Of a stretch of DNA of 64,000 nt, positions 54,856 to 63,668 are shown piece by piece; the stretch's first letter is position 1; each line of letters starts with the position of its first letter. The notes beneath the pieces were generated by a model. It did no database searches, was not told the origin of the DNA, and was given only the letters and a program-made list of their open reading frames with translations. Origin of the DNA: Saccharibacillus endophyticus (GTDB lineage Bacteria; Bacillota; Bacilli; Paenibacillales; Paenibacillaceae); contig NZ_JAAZWE010000002.1 in assembly GCF_013185185.1 (NCBI RefSeq), forward strand, positions 623,595 to 687,594, read 5' to 3'. The position numbers and the translations under genes were made by a program.

Positions 54856-56049
54856 TCAATAAATGCTGAACGAATGAATCGGTTCTCCGTCGTATTCGTA
54901 GCGGAACACGAGTAAAGCGTGTTTCCAGCGGTAGAGCATCACGTAGCCGCCTTCCAATTCATCCTCGTATTCTTCTTGCGGGGTTCCCAGCCATTCCTTG
55001 ACTTGATGAGTCCGCATGAACGTGCCATTCAACCGGGTAGTCAGTTCCCCGACCCGCGCATGGGCAGGGATTTTGCCTTGATCCATATAATCGTCGAATC
55101 CGACCCACAAGTTTCCGTAACCGAAATAACCGCCCCATTCGCCGTTTTCGACTTGTTTGGGACTGCCCATGATCGAACGGACCTGTTTTTCCGTCATGCC
55201 GATCTTCACCTGGGGTTTACCGTGGAGGGCGTGCTTCAAGGCGGACTGCTTGATCGAATCAAGCAGCGCATGCGCGCCTTGTCCGGTCGGCCAAGCATTG
55301 GACGGGGCATACAAATCGTCGGCATGCCGAAGCTTCAACTGTTTGAGATCAAGCTTGTAGGTATCGAACCGGTAACGGCCCGAAGAATTGTCGTAAACCC
55401 GTGTCTGCATCCGATCGCCGCTTAACCCTCTCATTGCGTTTTTCGGAGCAGCCGCCGTTTCTTTGCCCCAAACTTTGCCGTTTCCGTCGGCAACGTCGAG
55501 AGAATGCAGCGTTCCTCCGGTAATCACGAACCCTTGGATCAAATTCACGTCGGAACTTGCGGCTTCGGACAGAAATACCAAATCAGGCCGGTTCTTGCCG
55601 TCTCCCGGCAATCGGAAGCTTTCATTGCGCGTGGCGTTGAACGAATAGAAATTCAGATTGACGTTTTGCACGCTTCCCGTCTTTTTCCCGCTTTTCAACA
55701 ATGCCGCCCGGTACGTTCCCGAATAAACGACATCTCCCGCGTTCGCTCCGGCCCACGCTCCATCCTGGGTCGTTACCGTTTTTTTCTCATCGGCCGCGAA
55801 CAGGTACAAAGTATACAGCTGCTTTTTGTCGTCCCGCATCGGGAAATACAAACGGCTGATCGATTTCAGCTTAGCCGCGTCAATCGTCGTGCCTGCCGCT
55901 TCGGCTCGCTCGCCGGGCCAAGCAGCGAATGCCGACAGTCCGAGTATCAAACTCAATACCAAGGCAATAACCCGTATTCCTTTACGTTTTTTCGCACCCG
56001 TTGGAAACGCCGAATGCCCCGCCTGTCGTTTTTCCCTCATTCTGTTCAA
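54856..56049 (-). CDS. Secreted protein of unknown function with DUF4309-like C-terminal repeats
   Basis: A 397-residue exported protein. The N-terminus is basic, followed by a signal helix (IRVIALVLSLILGLSAFAAW) and probable cleavage after AEA. The middle region is beta-rich. The C-terminal third contains two copies of a pattern like KIGMTEKQVRSIMGSPKQ and LNGTFMRTHQVKEWLGTPQ, as in DUF4309 and SmpA/OmlA-like small folds, followed by LVFRYEYDGEPIHSFSIY. No cell-wall anchor is visible. Function unknown. It is probably followed by its own transcript end, converging on the lplJ-HAD unit. Confidence 0.75.
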   Translation of the reverse strand: MNRMREKRQAGHSAFPTGAKKRKGIRVIALVLSLILGLSAFAAWPGERAEAAGTTIDAAKLKSISRLYFPMRDDKKQLYTLYLFAADEKKTVTTQDGAWAGANAGDVVYSGTYRAALLKSGKKTGSVQNVNLNFYSFNATRNESFRLPGDGKNRPDLVFLSEAASSDVNLIQGFVITGGTLHSLDVADGNGKVWGKETAAAPKNAMRGLSGDRMQTRVYDNSSGRYRFDTYKLDLKQLKLRHADDLYAPSNAWPTGQGAHALLDSIKQSALKHALHGKPQVKIGMTEKQVRSIMGSPKQVENGEWGGYFGYGNLWVGFDDYMDQGKIPAHARVGELTTRLNGTFMRTHQVKEWLGTPQEEYEDELEGGYVMLYRWKHALLVFRYEYDGEPIHSFSIY

Positions 56050-56126
56050 TCCCCTCTATGTATGCTCACTCTATTCCTCTAACCTATCAGCTTACCATAT
56101 TCGTGCAAATCAGAAGTGTTTTCACA

Positions 56127-56159
56127 TAAAAAAAGCCCGAAAGCCTTTTGGCTCCGGAC
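56127..56159 (-). terminator. Terminator after the small membrane-protein gene
   Basis: On the minus strand GTCCGGAGCCAAAAGGCTTTCGGGC is followed by T7. Confidence 0.75.
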
Positions 56160-56180
56160 TTGCTGTATCTTTTACCGCGA

Positions 56181-56519
56181 TTACCGGGACACGGAGCTGC
56201 TTTTGCTTTTCCGGCCGCCGTACAGGCGGATCGCCCAAGCCGCAATCGCCCAGCCCAGACTTACGGCCATCAACGGGAACATCGCCAGCAAAGGAATGTC
56301 GATCATCGCTCCGATGTAGTCGGGGTTGGCCAACTGATAAATCCACCCCGGCAAGGTTGCCAAAAGGCCGATCGCAAGCAGCACGCCGCAGCTGATCCAG
56401 GCGCGACGAGAGAAACGCATGGCCGCCGCAATCAAAGCCAGCAATATGAGCAGTTCCCCTATCCAAATCAAGCGAAACAACGGATCGGGAAACGCTTCGG
56501 CAGGGTTGATCAACCACAT
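56181..56519 (-). CDS. Small integral membrane protein of unknown function (112 residues)
   Basis: Three clear hydrophobic segments (about residues 15-35, 44-63 and 74-98) and a basic Ser/Lys/Arg tail (GGRKSKSSSVSR). No signature motif is visible. AAGGGGAG precedes the ATG, and a terminator follows the stop. It lies 118 bases downstream of the GH88 gene on the same strand. Confidence 0.7.
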   Translation of the reverse strand: MWLINPAEAFPDPLFRLIWIGELLILLALIAAAMRFSRRAWISCGVLLAIGLLATLPGWIYQLANPDYIGAMIDIPLLAMFPLMAVSLGWAIAAWAIRLYGGRKSKSSSVSR

Positions 56520-56637
56520 TGCCTCTTCTCCCCTTCCTTATGATTCTATTCTTGTTCGGACTACGCAGCCTTTTGCTCGGATCTCCCTAAAAAAGCTGCA
56601 TGTGCGAATGTCTACGCGGATTCGGATCGCTGACCAT

Positions 56638-57981
56638 TCAAGCTTTCCCCGTTTTTTCAAAGAACCCCGGGTATCCGCGCAGCTTGGCCAGCGCTTCCGC
56701 AAAGAAATAATCGCCGTAAATGATCGGAACGTTCAAGTGACGACGCTCGGGATAATGGACGGTTCCTTTTACCAACAATCCTTCTTCGTGGTCGGGCGTC
56801 GAAAAATTCCGATACAAACCATGCAGCAAACCTGATGCCGTTTCCCGGTAAAATGCTCCGCGGGACGAGTGACGCGCCAACTCTAACAAACCGCTTGCCG
56901 CAATGGCTGCCGCGGACGAATCCCAGGCGACGCGATGGTCTTCGGCGGCACGGAAATCCCAAACCGGAACGATATCCCGGCCGAGCTGCTCCAAGAAAAA
57001 GTCCGCTATGCCTTCGGCAGCCGCTAAATACTGAGGTTTGCCCGTATAGCCGTAGGAAAGGGCAAATCCATGCAGTGCCCAGGATGTGCCGCGCGCCCAA
57101 GCCGATCCTTCCGCAAACCCTTGTCCGCCGTGTTCCTTAAGCTTCATCCCCGTCTCGGGATCAAACTCGATCGCGTGGCAAACCGAGCAGTCATGCCGAA
57201 CGAAGTGCTTCAATACCATATCCGCATGCAGCATGGCGACTTGTTTGAAACGCGGGTCCTGCGTCTCTTCCGAGGCCCAATACAGCAGCGGCAGATTCAT
57301 CATGCAGTCGATAATCGCGACGCCGCGCGTGTCCATATTTCGTCCTTCGAAGTTCCAAGCACGGATAAAATGGCCTTGAACATTGAAGCGCGCCAGGAGC
57401 AGATTCGCAGCTAGCAGCCCGCGACGGCGCGATTCGCGATCGGCGTTCAATTTGTAATTGGCGACGCCCGTCGGCAGCCATAAAAACCCGAGATCATGAT
57501 CGACCTGTTCCGGATCGCGCAGCACCTGCTCCAACTGCCTCTCGCATTCATCGGCAATTTGGCTCAGCCGTTCGTCCGCCGCATCCTGTTCGATCAGGCG
57601 CAGAATGCCCGGCCAAAATCCGGCGGTCCACCAACCGGGCGACTCTTGATCGTAACGCCCGTTCGGCGCCGCGTGCGGGAAGGAAGCTCCGATTCGCTCG
57701 GCTAACTTTTGCGTCTTTTGCATCATATGTTCCCAAGCTTCGTCTACCCATGGGTCTTTTGATGAATCGGACGAAAGAGCAGCTTCGAATTGAGGATCCT
57801 TGGACCGACCGGCCATGCGCGGGTCCACTTCTCCGATCGTCGTACCGATATGCGCGTCCGGCCGCTCGCCGAAGAAGGCGCGGGAAGGAGTGGACCTTTC
57901 TTCGGCAGAGGAATCGTCTCTGAGATTTGTCGCTTCCTCCGCCGAGCTTCCATCCGGCTGCTTTTGTTCGTTTTTTCCCAT
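56638..57981 (-). CDS. Glycoside hydrolase family 88-like (unsaturated glucuronyl hydrolase) with duplicated N-terminal tail
   Basis: GH88 enzymes hydrolyse unsaturated uronic acids released by polysaccharide lyases. The 447-residue protein has a helical toroid domain from about residue 75. The expected Asp residues are in VDHDLGFLWLP and IIDCMMNLPLLYWASEETQD, and WARGTSWALHGFALSYG matches the substrate-pocket stretch. There is no signal peptide, so it acts in the cytoplasm. Residues 15-60 or so form a hydrophilic extension closely resembling the 94-residue protein encoded 5 bases upstream. The ATG at 57981 has GGAGTAAGCGGG upstream, so the extension appears genuine. Confidence 0.88.
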   Translation of the reverse strand: MGKNEQKQPDGSSAEEATNLRDDSSAEERSTPSRAFFGERPDAHIGTTIGEVDPRMAGRSKDPQFEAALSSDSSKDPWVDEAWEHMMQKTQKLAERIGASFPHAAPNGRYDQESPGWWTAGFWPGILRLIEQDAADERLSQIADECERQLEQVLRDPEQVDHDLGFLWLPTGVANYKLNADRESRRRGLLAANLLLARFNVQGHFIRAWNFEGRNMDTRGVAIIDCMMNLPLLYWASEETQDPRFKQVAMLHADMVLKHFVRHDCSVCHAIEFDPETGMKLKEHGGQGFAEGSAWARGTSWALHGFALSYGYTGKPQYLAAAEGIADFFLEQLGRDIVPVWDFRAAEDHRVAWDSSAAAIAASGLLELARHSSRGAFYRETASGLLHGLYRNFSTPDHEEGLLVKGTVHYPERRHLNVPIIYGDYFFAEALAKLRGYPGFFEKTGKA

Positions 57982-57986
57982 CCCGC

Positions 57987-58271
57987 TTACTCCGTATCTT
58001 CGGTCGGCCGATCAAACGTTTTCCGGCTTGCGTCTTCTTCGTCGTGCTCGTTTTGGAAAGCTGCAGCCGCTTCCGCCATGCGGGGATCGACTTTTCCGGG
58101 CGTCGTGCCTTCATGGAAGTCCGGCCGTTCGCCGAGAGGCGTTTCTTCTTCGGCATGGGTAGGATGCATGGAGCCGTCGTCTCTGAGGTTGGTAGGATCA
58201 TCTTCCGTCGGATCGATTCTTTCTTCCAAAGGATCATTCGTGTGCGTATTCTTCTTCTCGTATTCGGTCAT
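57987..58271 (-). CDS. Small acidic, probably disordered protein (94 residues)
   Basis: A Glu/Asp/Thr/Pro-rich protein without hydrophobic core, starting MTEYEKKNTHTNDPLEERID. Its central part TNLRDDGS ... LGERPDFHEGTTPGKVDPRMA recurs as TNLRDDSS ... FGERPDAHIGTTIGEVDPRMA in the tail of the downstream GH88 protein. The ATG at 58271 is placed 9 bases after GGAGG. No family recognised. It sits in a tight minus-strand set: MBL hydrolase, this gene, GH88 hydrolase. Confidence 0.8.
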   Translation of the reverse strand: MTEYEKKNTHTNDPLEERIDPTEDDPTNLRDDGSMHPTHAEEETPLGERPDFHEGTTPGKVDPRMAEAAAAFQNEHDEEDASRKTFDRPTEDTE

Positions 58272-58308
58272 GTTCATATCCCTCCGTAAATCGAATTGAG
58301 TTGCTTTT

Positions 58309-59088
58309 TCATGTTCCCAACTTTACCCGAAGCCCGGTTCTGGCTGCCGATACGTGCTCAGGAAGATCGGACAAAAGATTCAGATCGACGTCATGCGACA
58401 TATGGGTATAAATCGCATGTTTCGGTCGAACTTCCCGCAGCAATTCTGCCGCTTCGCGCATATCGTATACCGAACGCGTCGAATATTCTGCGTCTTCTTG
58501 GACGAAGCTCGTTCCAAGCACCAGCAGATCGGCATTTCGCATCGGCTCGATCTCCTCTGCGGACAGCCCGATCGAGTCGGGACAGTACACCCAGGAGAAG
58601 GCTTCTTTTTCTAACCTATATGCATACGAATACCCGTTCTTGCCGTGATTGACCCTCCAACCTGCAATCGACCAACCGCCCAGCATCAACCCGGGCTCCA
58701 CTCGGATCAGCTCCAAATTGCGCTCCAGCCACGGATATCGATCCTCGATCGCTTCCAATACTTCGCCGGGAGCGTAAAGTTTTCCTTGCGTTCCCGTCCA
58801 ACGACATTGATCCGCCCACTCCGGCAGCCCGCCGATATGATCGAAGTGGGGATGCGTGACCAAAATGGTATCCACCGTCCGAATACCTCTTGCCTCCATC
58901 TGCACCCGCCAATCCGGCCCGCAGTCGATCAAAAACCGCCGTTCCCCGTCTTCTACCGACACCAGTGAACGCAGCCGCCGATTAACTCCGGTTGCTCTCG
59001 CCTCCTCGCACACGGTGCAGTCGCAGTACACCCGAGGAACTCCCATCGCGTCTCCGGTCCCCCAAAAAACCAATTCGTCTTCCGCCAT
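58309..59088 (-). CDS. MBL-fold metallo-hydrolase (PhnP-like)
   Basis: A 259-residue metallo-beta-lactamase-fold phosphodiesterase. The start FWGTGDAMGVPRVYCDCTVC has the Cys cluster of PhnP-type proteins. The metal motif THPHFDHIGG, the NHGKNGYSYAYR histidine, CPDSIG aspartate and the terminal HMSHD histidine follow in order. PhnP cleaves cyclic ribose phosphates in phosphonate breakdown, but no C-P lyase genes are present here, so the real substrate is open. ATG 59088 is placed after AAAGGTGAGAAG. Confidence 0.88.
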   Translation of the reverse strand: MAEDELVFWGTGDAMGVPRVYCDCTVCEEARATGVNRRLRSLVSVEDGERRFLIDCGPDWRVQMEARGIRTVDTILVTHPHFDHIGGLPEWADQCRWTGTQGKLYAPGEVLEAIEDRYPWLERNLELIRVEPGLMLGGWSIAGWRVNHGKNGYSYAYRLEKEAFSWVYCPDSIGLSAEEIEPMRNADLLVLGTSFVQEDAEYSTRSVYDMREAAELLREVRPKHAIYTHMSHDVDLNLLSDLPEHVSAARTGLRVKLGT

Positions 59089-59204
59089 TCTTCTCACCTT
59101 TCCGCTGCATGCTGTCTGATATTGTTCAAATTATAACCCAAATTCTCCTCCGTAAAAAAGTTCGCGATCTTTTAAGATCCTATTCGTTGAACGAACAAAA
59201 GGAC

Positions 59205-59298
59205 GGAGAGAGAAATTCGTTCAAGACGCTGTCTCAGTCATAAAGCCTACGGCTTTACGACTTCAAAGGCGTCTTTCACTGAATTTCTCTCTCTGCCC
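59205..59298. repeat. Mosaic palindromic repeat, copy F
   Basis: GGAGAGAGAAATTCGTTCAAGA, CGCTGTCTCAGTC, inner hairpin TAAAGCCTACGGCTTTA, GACTTCAAAGGCGTCTTTCA and CTGAATTTCTCTCTC. Versus copy E the inner stem changes AGCTT/CAGCTTT to AGCCT/CGGCTTT, retaining pairing. The outer arm change GGGAGAAATTC to GAGAGAAATTC is matched by GAATTTCTCTC. Confidence 0.88.
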
Positions 59299-59369
59299 TG
59301 CGTTGATTTGTTCTGAAAAGAATAAGGGCTTTTTTAGGGAGCATGAAAAAAATTCGTAAGTTAAAAATA

Positions 59370-59604
59370 TTAAAAAAACATCGGATTTACATTATGAACG
59401 TAAACCCGATGTTTTCAGATATCGCTTCCCCTGGTGCCTCTAAATTAAAAAAACGGTGCAAAGCAAAACACCGTTCGCTTTTCCCTTCCCTAAAAAAAAC
59501 GCGGACGATCGAACACGGCGCGGTGATTTCGAATTGAGCGACTTTCGGCTTTCCGCCAGGAAAACGAGCCTAAGCGAAAGTCGAAATCACCGCGCCGCGC
59601 CCCC
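59370..59604. other. Run of three palindromes downstream of the sulfate operon
   Basis: AAACATCGGATTTAC ... GTAAACCCGATGTTTT (59378-59416), AAAACGGTG ... CACCGTT (about 59447-59475), and a long arm pair CGGCGCGGTGATTTCGA ... ACTTTCG with CGAAAGTCGAAATCACCGCGCCG (59516-59604, 8-base bulge). The last abuts the sbp stop and may protect or terminate the transcript, although it lacks a T-run. No gene is supported in 59089-59607. Confidence 0.6.
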
Positions 59605-59607
59605 CGT

Positions 59608-60777
59608 TCAGATCCCCGCCAACACCTGATACCATATTCCCCGTTTCGAATAAAGCGTTTCTCGAACTTCGCTCCAGCCGCCCAAATATTTGATATCGAA
59701 CAATCCCGGCGGGACCGGATAATCTTGCTCGAATTTCGCGTACACGGCTTGATCCGTAGGTCGGAATCCGTTTTCCGCGAAAACCTGTTGAGCTTCTGAC
59801 GACCATAGGAAATCGAGAAACGCTTCCGCGACTTCGCGCGTGCCGTGCTTGTCCACGTTGGCGTCGACGACGACGGCCGGATTTTCGATCAGGATCGTAT
59901 CGTCCGGCACAACGATTTCATATTTCGCGCCTTGCTTGATCCGTGCGACCAATTCGTTCTCATAGGTTACGAGCGCATCGCCGACGCCATATTCGAATGC
60001 TGCCATCGATGCGCGTCCGCTTTTATCCAAAGACTCGATATTGGCGTGCACGGACTCCAAAAATTGCTTGGCGAATGCCGGATCTTTTTGCCCCGTTTCG
60101 CGTTCTGATTCTTTAAGGCCCGCTCCGTAGATCGCATTGATGTCCCACTGCGCGCCGCCGGACGTTTTCGGATTCGGATACAGGACTTTAACGCCCGGCT
60201 TTGCCAAGTCGGCAAAGCTTTTGAGGCCAAGAGGATTACCTTCGCGAGTACCGATGACGGCAACCGAACGGGTAATCATGCCGCCGTCAGGCTTTTCTTT
60301 CCAGTTTTCGCTCACCAGCCCTGCTTTGGTCAGCTTGTCGATATCGCCTTCGAGCGACAGCAAGGTCACATCGGCTTCGAAGCCCCCGACGATCGCGCGA
60401 GCCTGCGTACCCGACGCTTCGTACGACTCTTCGAAGGTAACGGTCTGCCCCGTTTCTTCTTTCCACTTTTGCTGGAATAACGGAATAATGTCCTGTACCG
60501 AGTCTTTGACCACGCTGTACGCACCGATGACTAACGTCACATCGCCCTGCTGAGCGGTACCTCCAACGCTTTCCGCCGTGCTTTCGCCCGGGCCGCAGCC
60601 AACCAGTAAGGAAACGAGCAAGGCCAAAGATGCCGCGACAGCCGATAAGCGTTTGAGCTTTCCTGCTTGTCCCGATTTCGACGTACCGTTCGGCGTGGTG
60701 GCAGCTCTCTGTAACGAAAGGTACCGATCAGGCTCGACTATTGCGGCATACATGCGCTTTTCATGTCCGCTTTCCAT
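59608..60777 (-). CDS. sbp: Sulfate ABC transporter substrate-binding lipoprotein
   Basis: A sulfate/thiosulfate receptor of about 389 residues. A hydrophilic N-terminus of about 40 residues precedes the signal helix and lipobox LLVGCG (Cys about residue 61). The mature part has VTLVIGAYSVVKDSVQDIIPLFQQKW, FEESYEASGTQARAIVGGFEADV, LYPNPKTSGGAQWDINAIYG and VTYENELVARIKQGAKYEIVVP, closely matching Sbp/CysP. It is the last gene of cysT-cysW-cysA-sbp, an unusual position for a receptor. ATG 60777 follows AAGGGTGTGAAAAAG; an in-frame GTG is three codons upstream. Confidence 0.93.
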   Translation of the reverse strand: MESGHEKRMYAAIVEPDRYLSLQRAATTPNGTSKSGQAGKLKRLSAVAASLALLVSLLVGCGPGESTAESVGGTAQQGDVTLVIGAYSVVKDSVQDIIPLFQQKWKEETGQTVTFEESYEASGTQARAIVGGFEADVTLLSLEGDIDKLTKAGLVSENWKEKPDGGMITRSVAVIGTREGNPLGLKSFADLAKPGVKVLYPNPKTSGGAQWDINAIYGAGLKESERETGQKDPAFAKQFLESVHANIESLDKSGRASMAAFEYGVGDALVTYENELVARIKQGAKYEIVVPDDTILIENPAVVVDANVDKHGTREVAEAFLDFLWSSEAQQVFAENGFRPTDQAVYAKFEQDYPVPPGLFDIKYLGGWSEVRETLYSKRGIWYQVLAGI

Positions 60778-60814
60778 CTTTTTCACACCCTTGCTGAATA
60801 GTGTTCTGCCGCAA

Positions 60815-61882
60815 TCAGATCATCATGGACATCGGATCGACTTTGAAGCGATTTTCCGCGATCCAGCTGCGTTGTTCGTTATACAGATAAGCCCGATGCA
60901 CCATGACGCGAACCGGGTCACCAACCTGCAAAGGCTCTTTTTCCAGCGAACGATACGTAATCAGCGTCTGATCGCCGACCTTGACTTCAACCAGCCATTG
61001 GCTGCCGCGGAAATGCAAATGATGCACGACGCCTTCTTCGGTAGCGGAGAGCAACGGGAACTCGCTTGGGCGTCCGACTTCGACATATTCCGGACGAATC
61101 AGTGCTCTTGTCCCCGCCGTTTCGGCAGCGCGATCGAATCCGTGCAGCTTCACCGCGTGCTCCACTTGAGTCGATTCCCCGATAAACGAAGCCACGAACG
61201 GCGTAGCCGGTTCTTTGTAAATATCCCACGGCGTGCCTTTCTGCTCGACTTGTCCCTGACTGATGACCATGATTTCGTCGGCTACCTCGATCGCTTCGTC
61301 CTGGTCATGGGTGACGAAGATCGACGTGATGCCTACGCGCTCGATCAATTCCCGCAGCCATGAACGCAGCTCCTGCCGAATTTTGGCGTCGATCGCCGCG
61401 AACGGCTCGTCGAGCAGCAGCAATTGCGGCTCCGGCGCAAGCGCTCGGGCAAAGGCTACGCGCTGACGCTGACCGCCGGACAACTGCTGCGGATAACGCT
61501 GCTCGAAGCCTTTTAACCCGGTCAGCTCGACCAGTTCCATGACGCGTTCGCGGATCTGCGCTTTCGGCGTTTTTTGGACTTTCAAGCCGTATGCGATATT
61601 TTCGAATACGTTCATATGCTTGAACAATGCGTAATTCTGGAATACGAAGCCGATGCCCCGCTCCTGCGGCGGAAGCTCGTTGACCACTTTGCCGTGAAAA
61701 AGAATCTCGCCCGCATCCGGACTTTCCAGTCCCGCCAGCATGCGCAGAATCGAGGTTTTGCCGCCGCCGCTCGGGCCGAGCAGGCCGATCAGGTGCCCTT
61801 TTCGAATATTGAACGAGACGTCTTTTACCGCATGGAAACTGCCGAAATGTTTATCGAGTCCGCGGACCTCCACATGCTGCAT
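60815..61882 (-). CDS. cysA: Sulfate ABC transporter ATP-binding protein
   Basis: A 355-residue ATPase. Walker A GPSGGGKTS (about residues 36-44), signature LSGGQRQRVAFARAL, Walker B LLLLDEPFAAID, H-loop in FVTHDQDEAIEVADEIMV. The C-terminal 110 residues form a TOBE-type regulatory domain. It starts one base after the cysW stop. The C-terminal end (NRFKVDPMSMMI) is ordinary. Confidence 0.94.
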   Translation of the reverse strand: MQHVEVRGLDKHFGSFHAVKDVSFNIRKGHLIGLLGPSGGGKTSILRMLAGLESPDAGEILFHGKVVNELPPQERGIGFVFQNYALFKHMNVFENIAYGLKVQKTPKAQIRERVMELVELTGLKGFEQRYPQQLSGGQRQRVAFARALAPEPQLLLLDEPFAAIDAKIRQELRSWLRELIERVGITSIFVTHDQDEAIEVADEIMVISQGQVEQKGTPWDIYKEPATPFVASFIGESTQVEHAVKLHGFDRAAETAGTRALIRPEYVEVGRPSEFPLLSATEEGVVHHLHFRGSQWLVEVKVGDQTLITYRSLEKEPLQVGDPVRVMVHRAYLYNEQRSWIAENRFKVDPMSMMI

Positions 61883-61883
61883 A

Positions 61884-62681
61884 TCAGTGCACTTCCCTTC
61901 TTTTCTTCGTCCATTCCATCAACAGCAGCAGACCCGCCGAGAACGCCGCCAGAATGAGCGCAATCCCGCCTGCCGCCGCGATGTTGAAGTTCTCCACGTC
62001 CTGATACACAAGGGTTGTCGCGGTCTGCGTTCGGTTGATGATATTGCCCGATACGACGAGTACTGCTCCGAATTCGCCCATCGAGCGCGCTATGGTCAAT
62101 ACGGCACCGTAAGCTACGCCCCAGCGGATCGAAGGCCAGGTTACGCGGCGAAACGTCGTCCATCCGTACGCGCCCAGCGTTGCCGAAGCCTGCTCCTGAT
62201 CGTCGCCGATTTCTTCGAGCACCGGCATGATCTCGCGCACCATCAGCGGAAACGTCACGAACAGCGTCGCGATGACCATTCCGGGGAACGCATAGACGAT
62301 ATTGACTCCGATTTTTTCGAAAAAAGCCCCGATTGCCGTATCCGGTCCCACCAGCAGTACGATCATGAGACCGCCGATAACGGGAGACACGGCGTACGGC
62401 AGATCAACGATGCTGTTCATGACGCTGCGAAGTCTGCGGCCGAGCCATTTTCCCCGCACGAGATACAGCGCCGTCATGATGCCGAACACGCCGTTCAGCA
62501 CAGTCACGCACAGCACGACCAATCCGGTCATCATCAGAGCATGCAGCGCTTCCGGCCGACTGATCGATTCGACGAAGCCCGACCAACCGTCAGCGAACGC
62601 GCTTTGCGTCATTTTGACCAGCGGAGCAACGAGCAGGATCGCGAACACGAAATAAGTGAGGATAATCCATAATTTTTTCAT
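61884..62681 (-). CDS. cysW: Sulfate ABC transporter permease CysW
   Basis: A 265-residue permease with about six membrane helices. SPVIGGLMIVLLVGPDTAIG and TLGAYGWTTFRRVTWPSIRWGVAYGAVLTIARSMGEFGAVLVVSG (EAA loop and flanks) are diagnostic of CysW. It lies three bases after cysT and one base before cysA. Confidence 0.93.
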   Translation of the reverse strand: MKKLWIILTYFVFAILLVAPLVKMTQSAFADGWSGFVESISRPEALHALMMTGLVVLCVTVLNGVFGIMTALYLVRGKWLGRRLRSVMNSIVDLPYAVSPVIGGLMIVLLVGPDTAIGAFFEKIGVNIVYAFPGMVIATLFVTFPLMVREIMPVLEEIGDDQEQASATLGAYGWTTFRRVTWPSIRWGVAYGAVLTIARSMGEFGAVLVVSGNIINRTQTATTLVYQDVENFNIAAAGGIALILAAFSAGLLLLMEWTKKRREVH

Positions 62682-62684
62682 CGG

Positions 62685-63503
62685 TTAGGCTCTCCCTCCC
62701 CGCCGCTGTACCCGGTTAATGAACCAAAGAATGAGAAGCGATAAGGTCAGCAGCAATACCGATACGGCAGCCGCGCCCAGATTGTTGTCGCTCTCGACTT
62801 CGCCGTAAATAAAAACGGAAGCGGTGAGCGTTTTGGCCGGAATATTGCCCGCGACCAGCACGACCGCGCCGAACTCCGCCAACGCGCGGGAGAATGCCAG
62901 CATCGCTCCTCCGGCGATACCCGGCGCAATCTGCGGCAGAATGACCCGGAAAAAGGTCGCCGCGCGCGATGCCCCCAGCGTGTACGAAGCTTCTTCGGCG
63001 GACGCGTCCATCTCTTCCAGCAGCGGCTGGATCGCGCGGATCACGAACGGAAACGTGACGAATACCATCGCGATCACGATTGCCGGCTGATGGAACACGA
63101 TATCGAAGCCCAGCTTTTCCGCCATCCCGCCTACCCAGCTGTTCGGTCCGAGCAGCAGCAGGATCATCAGTCCTCCTACCGCGGTCGGCAGCGCGAACGG
63201 CAGATCCACCAGGCTGTTGAGTACCGTTCGCCCGTAAAAGCGGTAACGCACCAGCACCCAGGCGATCATCGTCCCGATCAGCACATTGATGACGGTCGCG
63301 ATCAGCGCAAGCTTAAGCGTGAGCAGTACCGCTTTCCAGGCGATCGGGTCGGAGATGCTTTCCCAAAACGGCGCCCAGCCGTCGGTGAAGGCATAAACGT
63401 ACACGCCCGCGATCGGAAGGACAATCAATACAACGAAATACAGCAGGACCGTCGTACGAAAACCGTAGGTCCAACCTTTGTGACGCAGCCATGACGTTTG
63501 CAC
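62685..63503 (-). CDS. cysT: Sulfate ABC transporter permease CysT
   Basis: A 272-residue permease, partner of CysW. The ALPTAVGGLMILLLLGPNSWVG region and TLGASRAATFFRVILPQIAPGIAGGAMLAFSRALAEFGAVVLVAGNIP match CysT. I use GTG at 63503 because GGAGGA lies 7 bases upstream; an ATG at 63572 would add a 23-residue non-family leader. First gene of the operon. Confidence 0.92.
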   Translation of the reverse strand: MQTSWLRHKGWTYGFRTTVLLYFVVLIVLPIAGVYVYAFTDGWAPFWESISDPIAWKAVLLTLKLALIATVINVLIGTMIAWVLVRYRFYGRTVLNSLVDLPFALPTAVGGLMILLLLGPNSWVGGMAEKLGFDIVFHQPAIVIAMVFVTFPFVIRAIQPLLEEMDASAEEASYTLGASRAATFFRVILPQIAPGIAGGAMLAFSRALAEFGAVVLVAGNIPAKTLTASVFIYGEVESDNNLGAAAVSVLLLTLSLLILWFINRVQRRGGRA

Positions 63504-63613
63504 CGGATCTTCCTCCAATTTGGAGACTTGCACGAAGGATAACGATTGCGTTATTTTCGCCGGAAGTCTCATCGCATTATTCCCATTAGTCTAGTCGGTT
63601 TAACTTACTGCAT

Positions 63614-63642
63614 AATGTATCAGGGTTAACGAACAGCGTCAA
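63614..63642 (-). promoter_or_regulatory. Likely promoter of the sulfate operon
   Basis: Minus-strand TTGACG (63637-63642) and TACATT (63614-63619) with a 17-base spacer, about 110 bases above the cysT start. I see no S-box or obvious CymR site in the short leader. Confidence 0.5.
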
Positions 63643-63668
63643 TACGCTTTTTCTCAAAACGGAATAAA

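Noticed and set aside
58309..59088. PhnP as part of a C-P lyase pathway with the Phn transporter
   Set aside because: The loci are 20 kb apart and no phnG-phnM genes are present, so a phosphonate-degradation system cannot be claimed.
59343..59537. A 64-codon plus-strand open frame rich in Lys
   Set aside because: It runs through two terminator-like palindromes and has no ribosome binding site; A-rich sequence explains the lysines.
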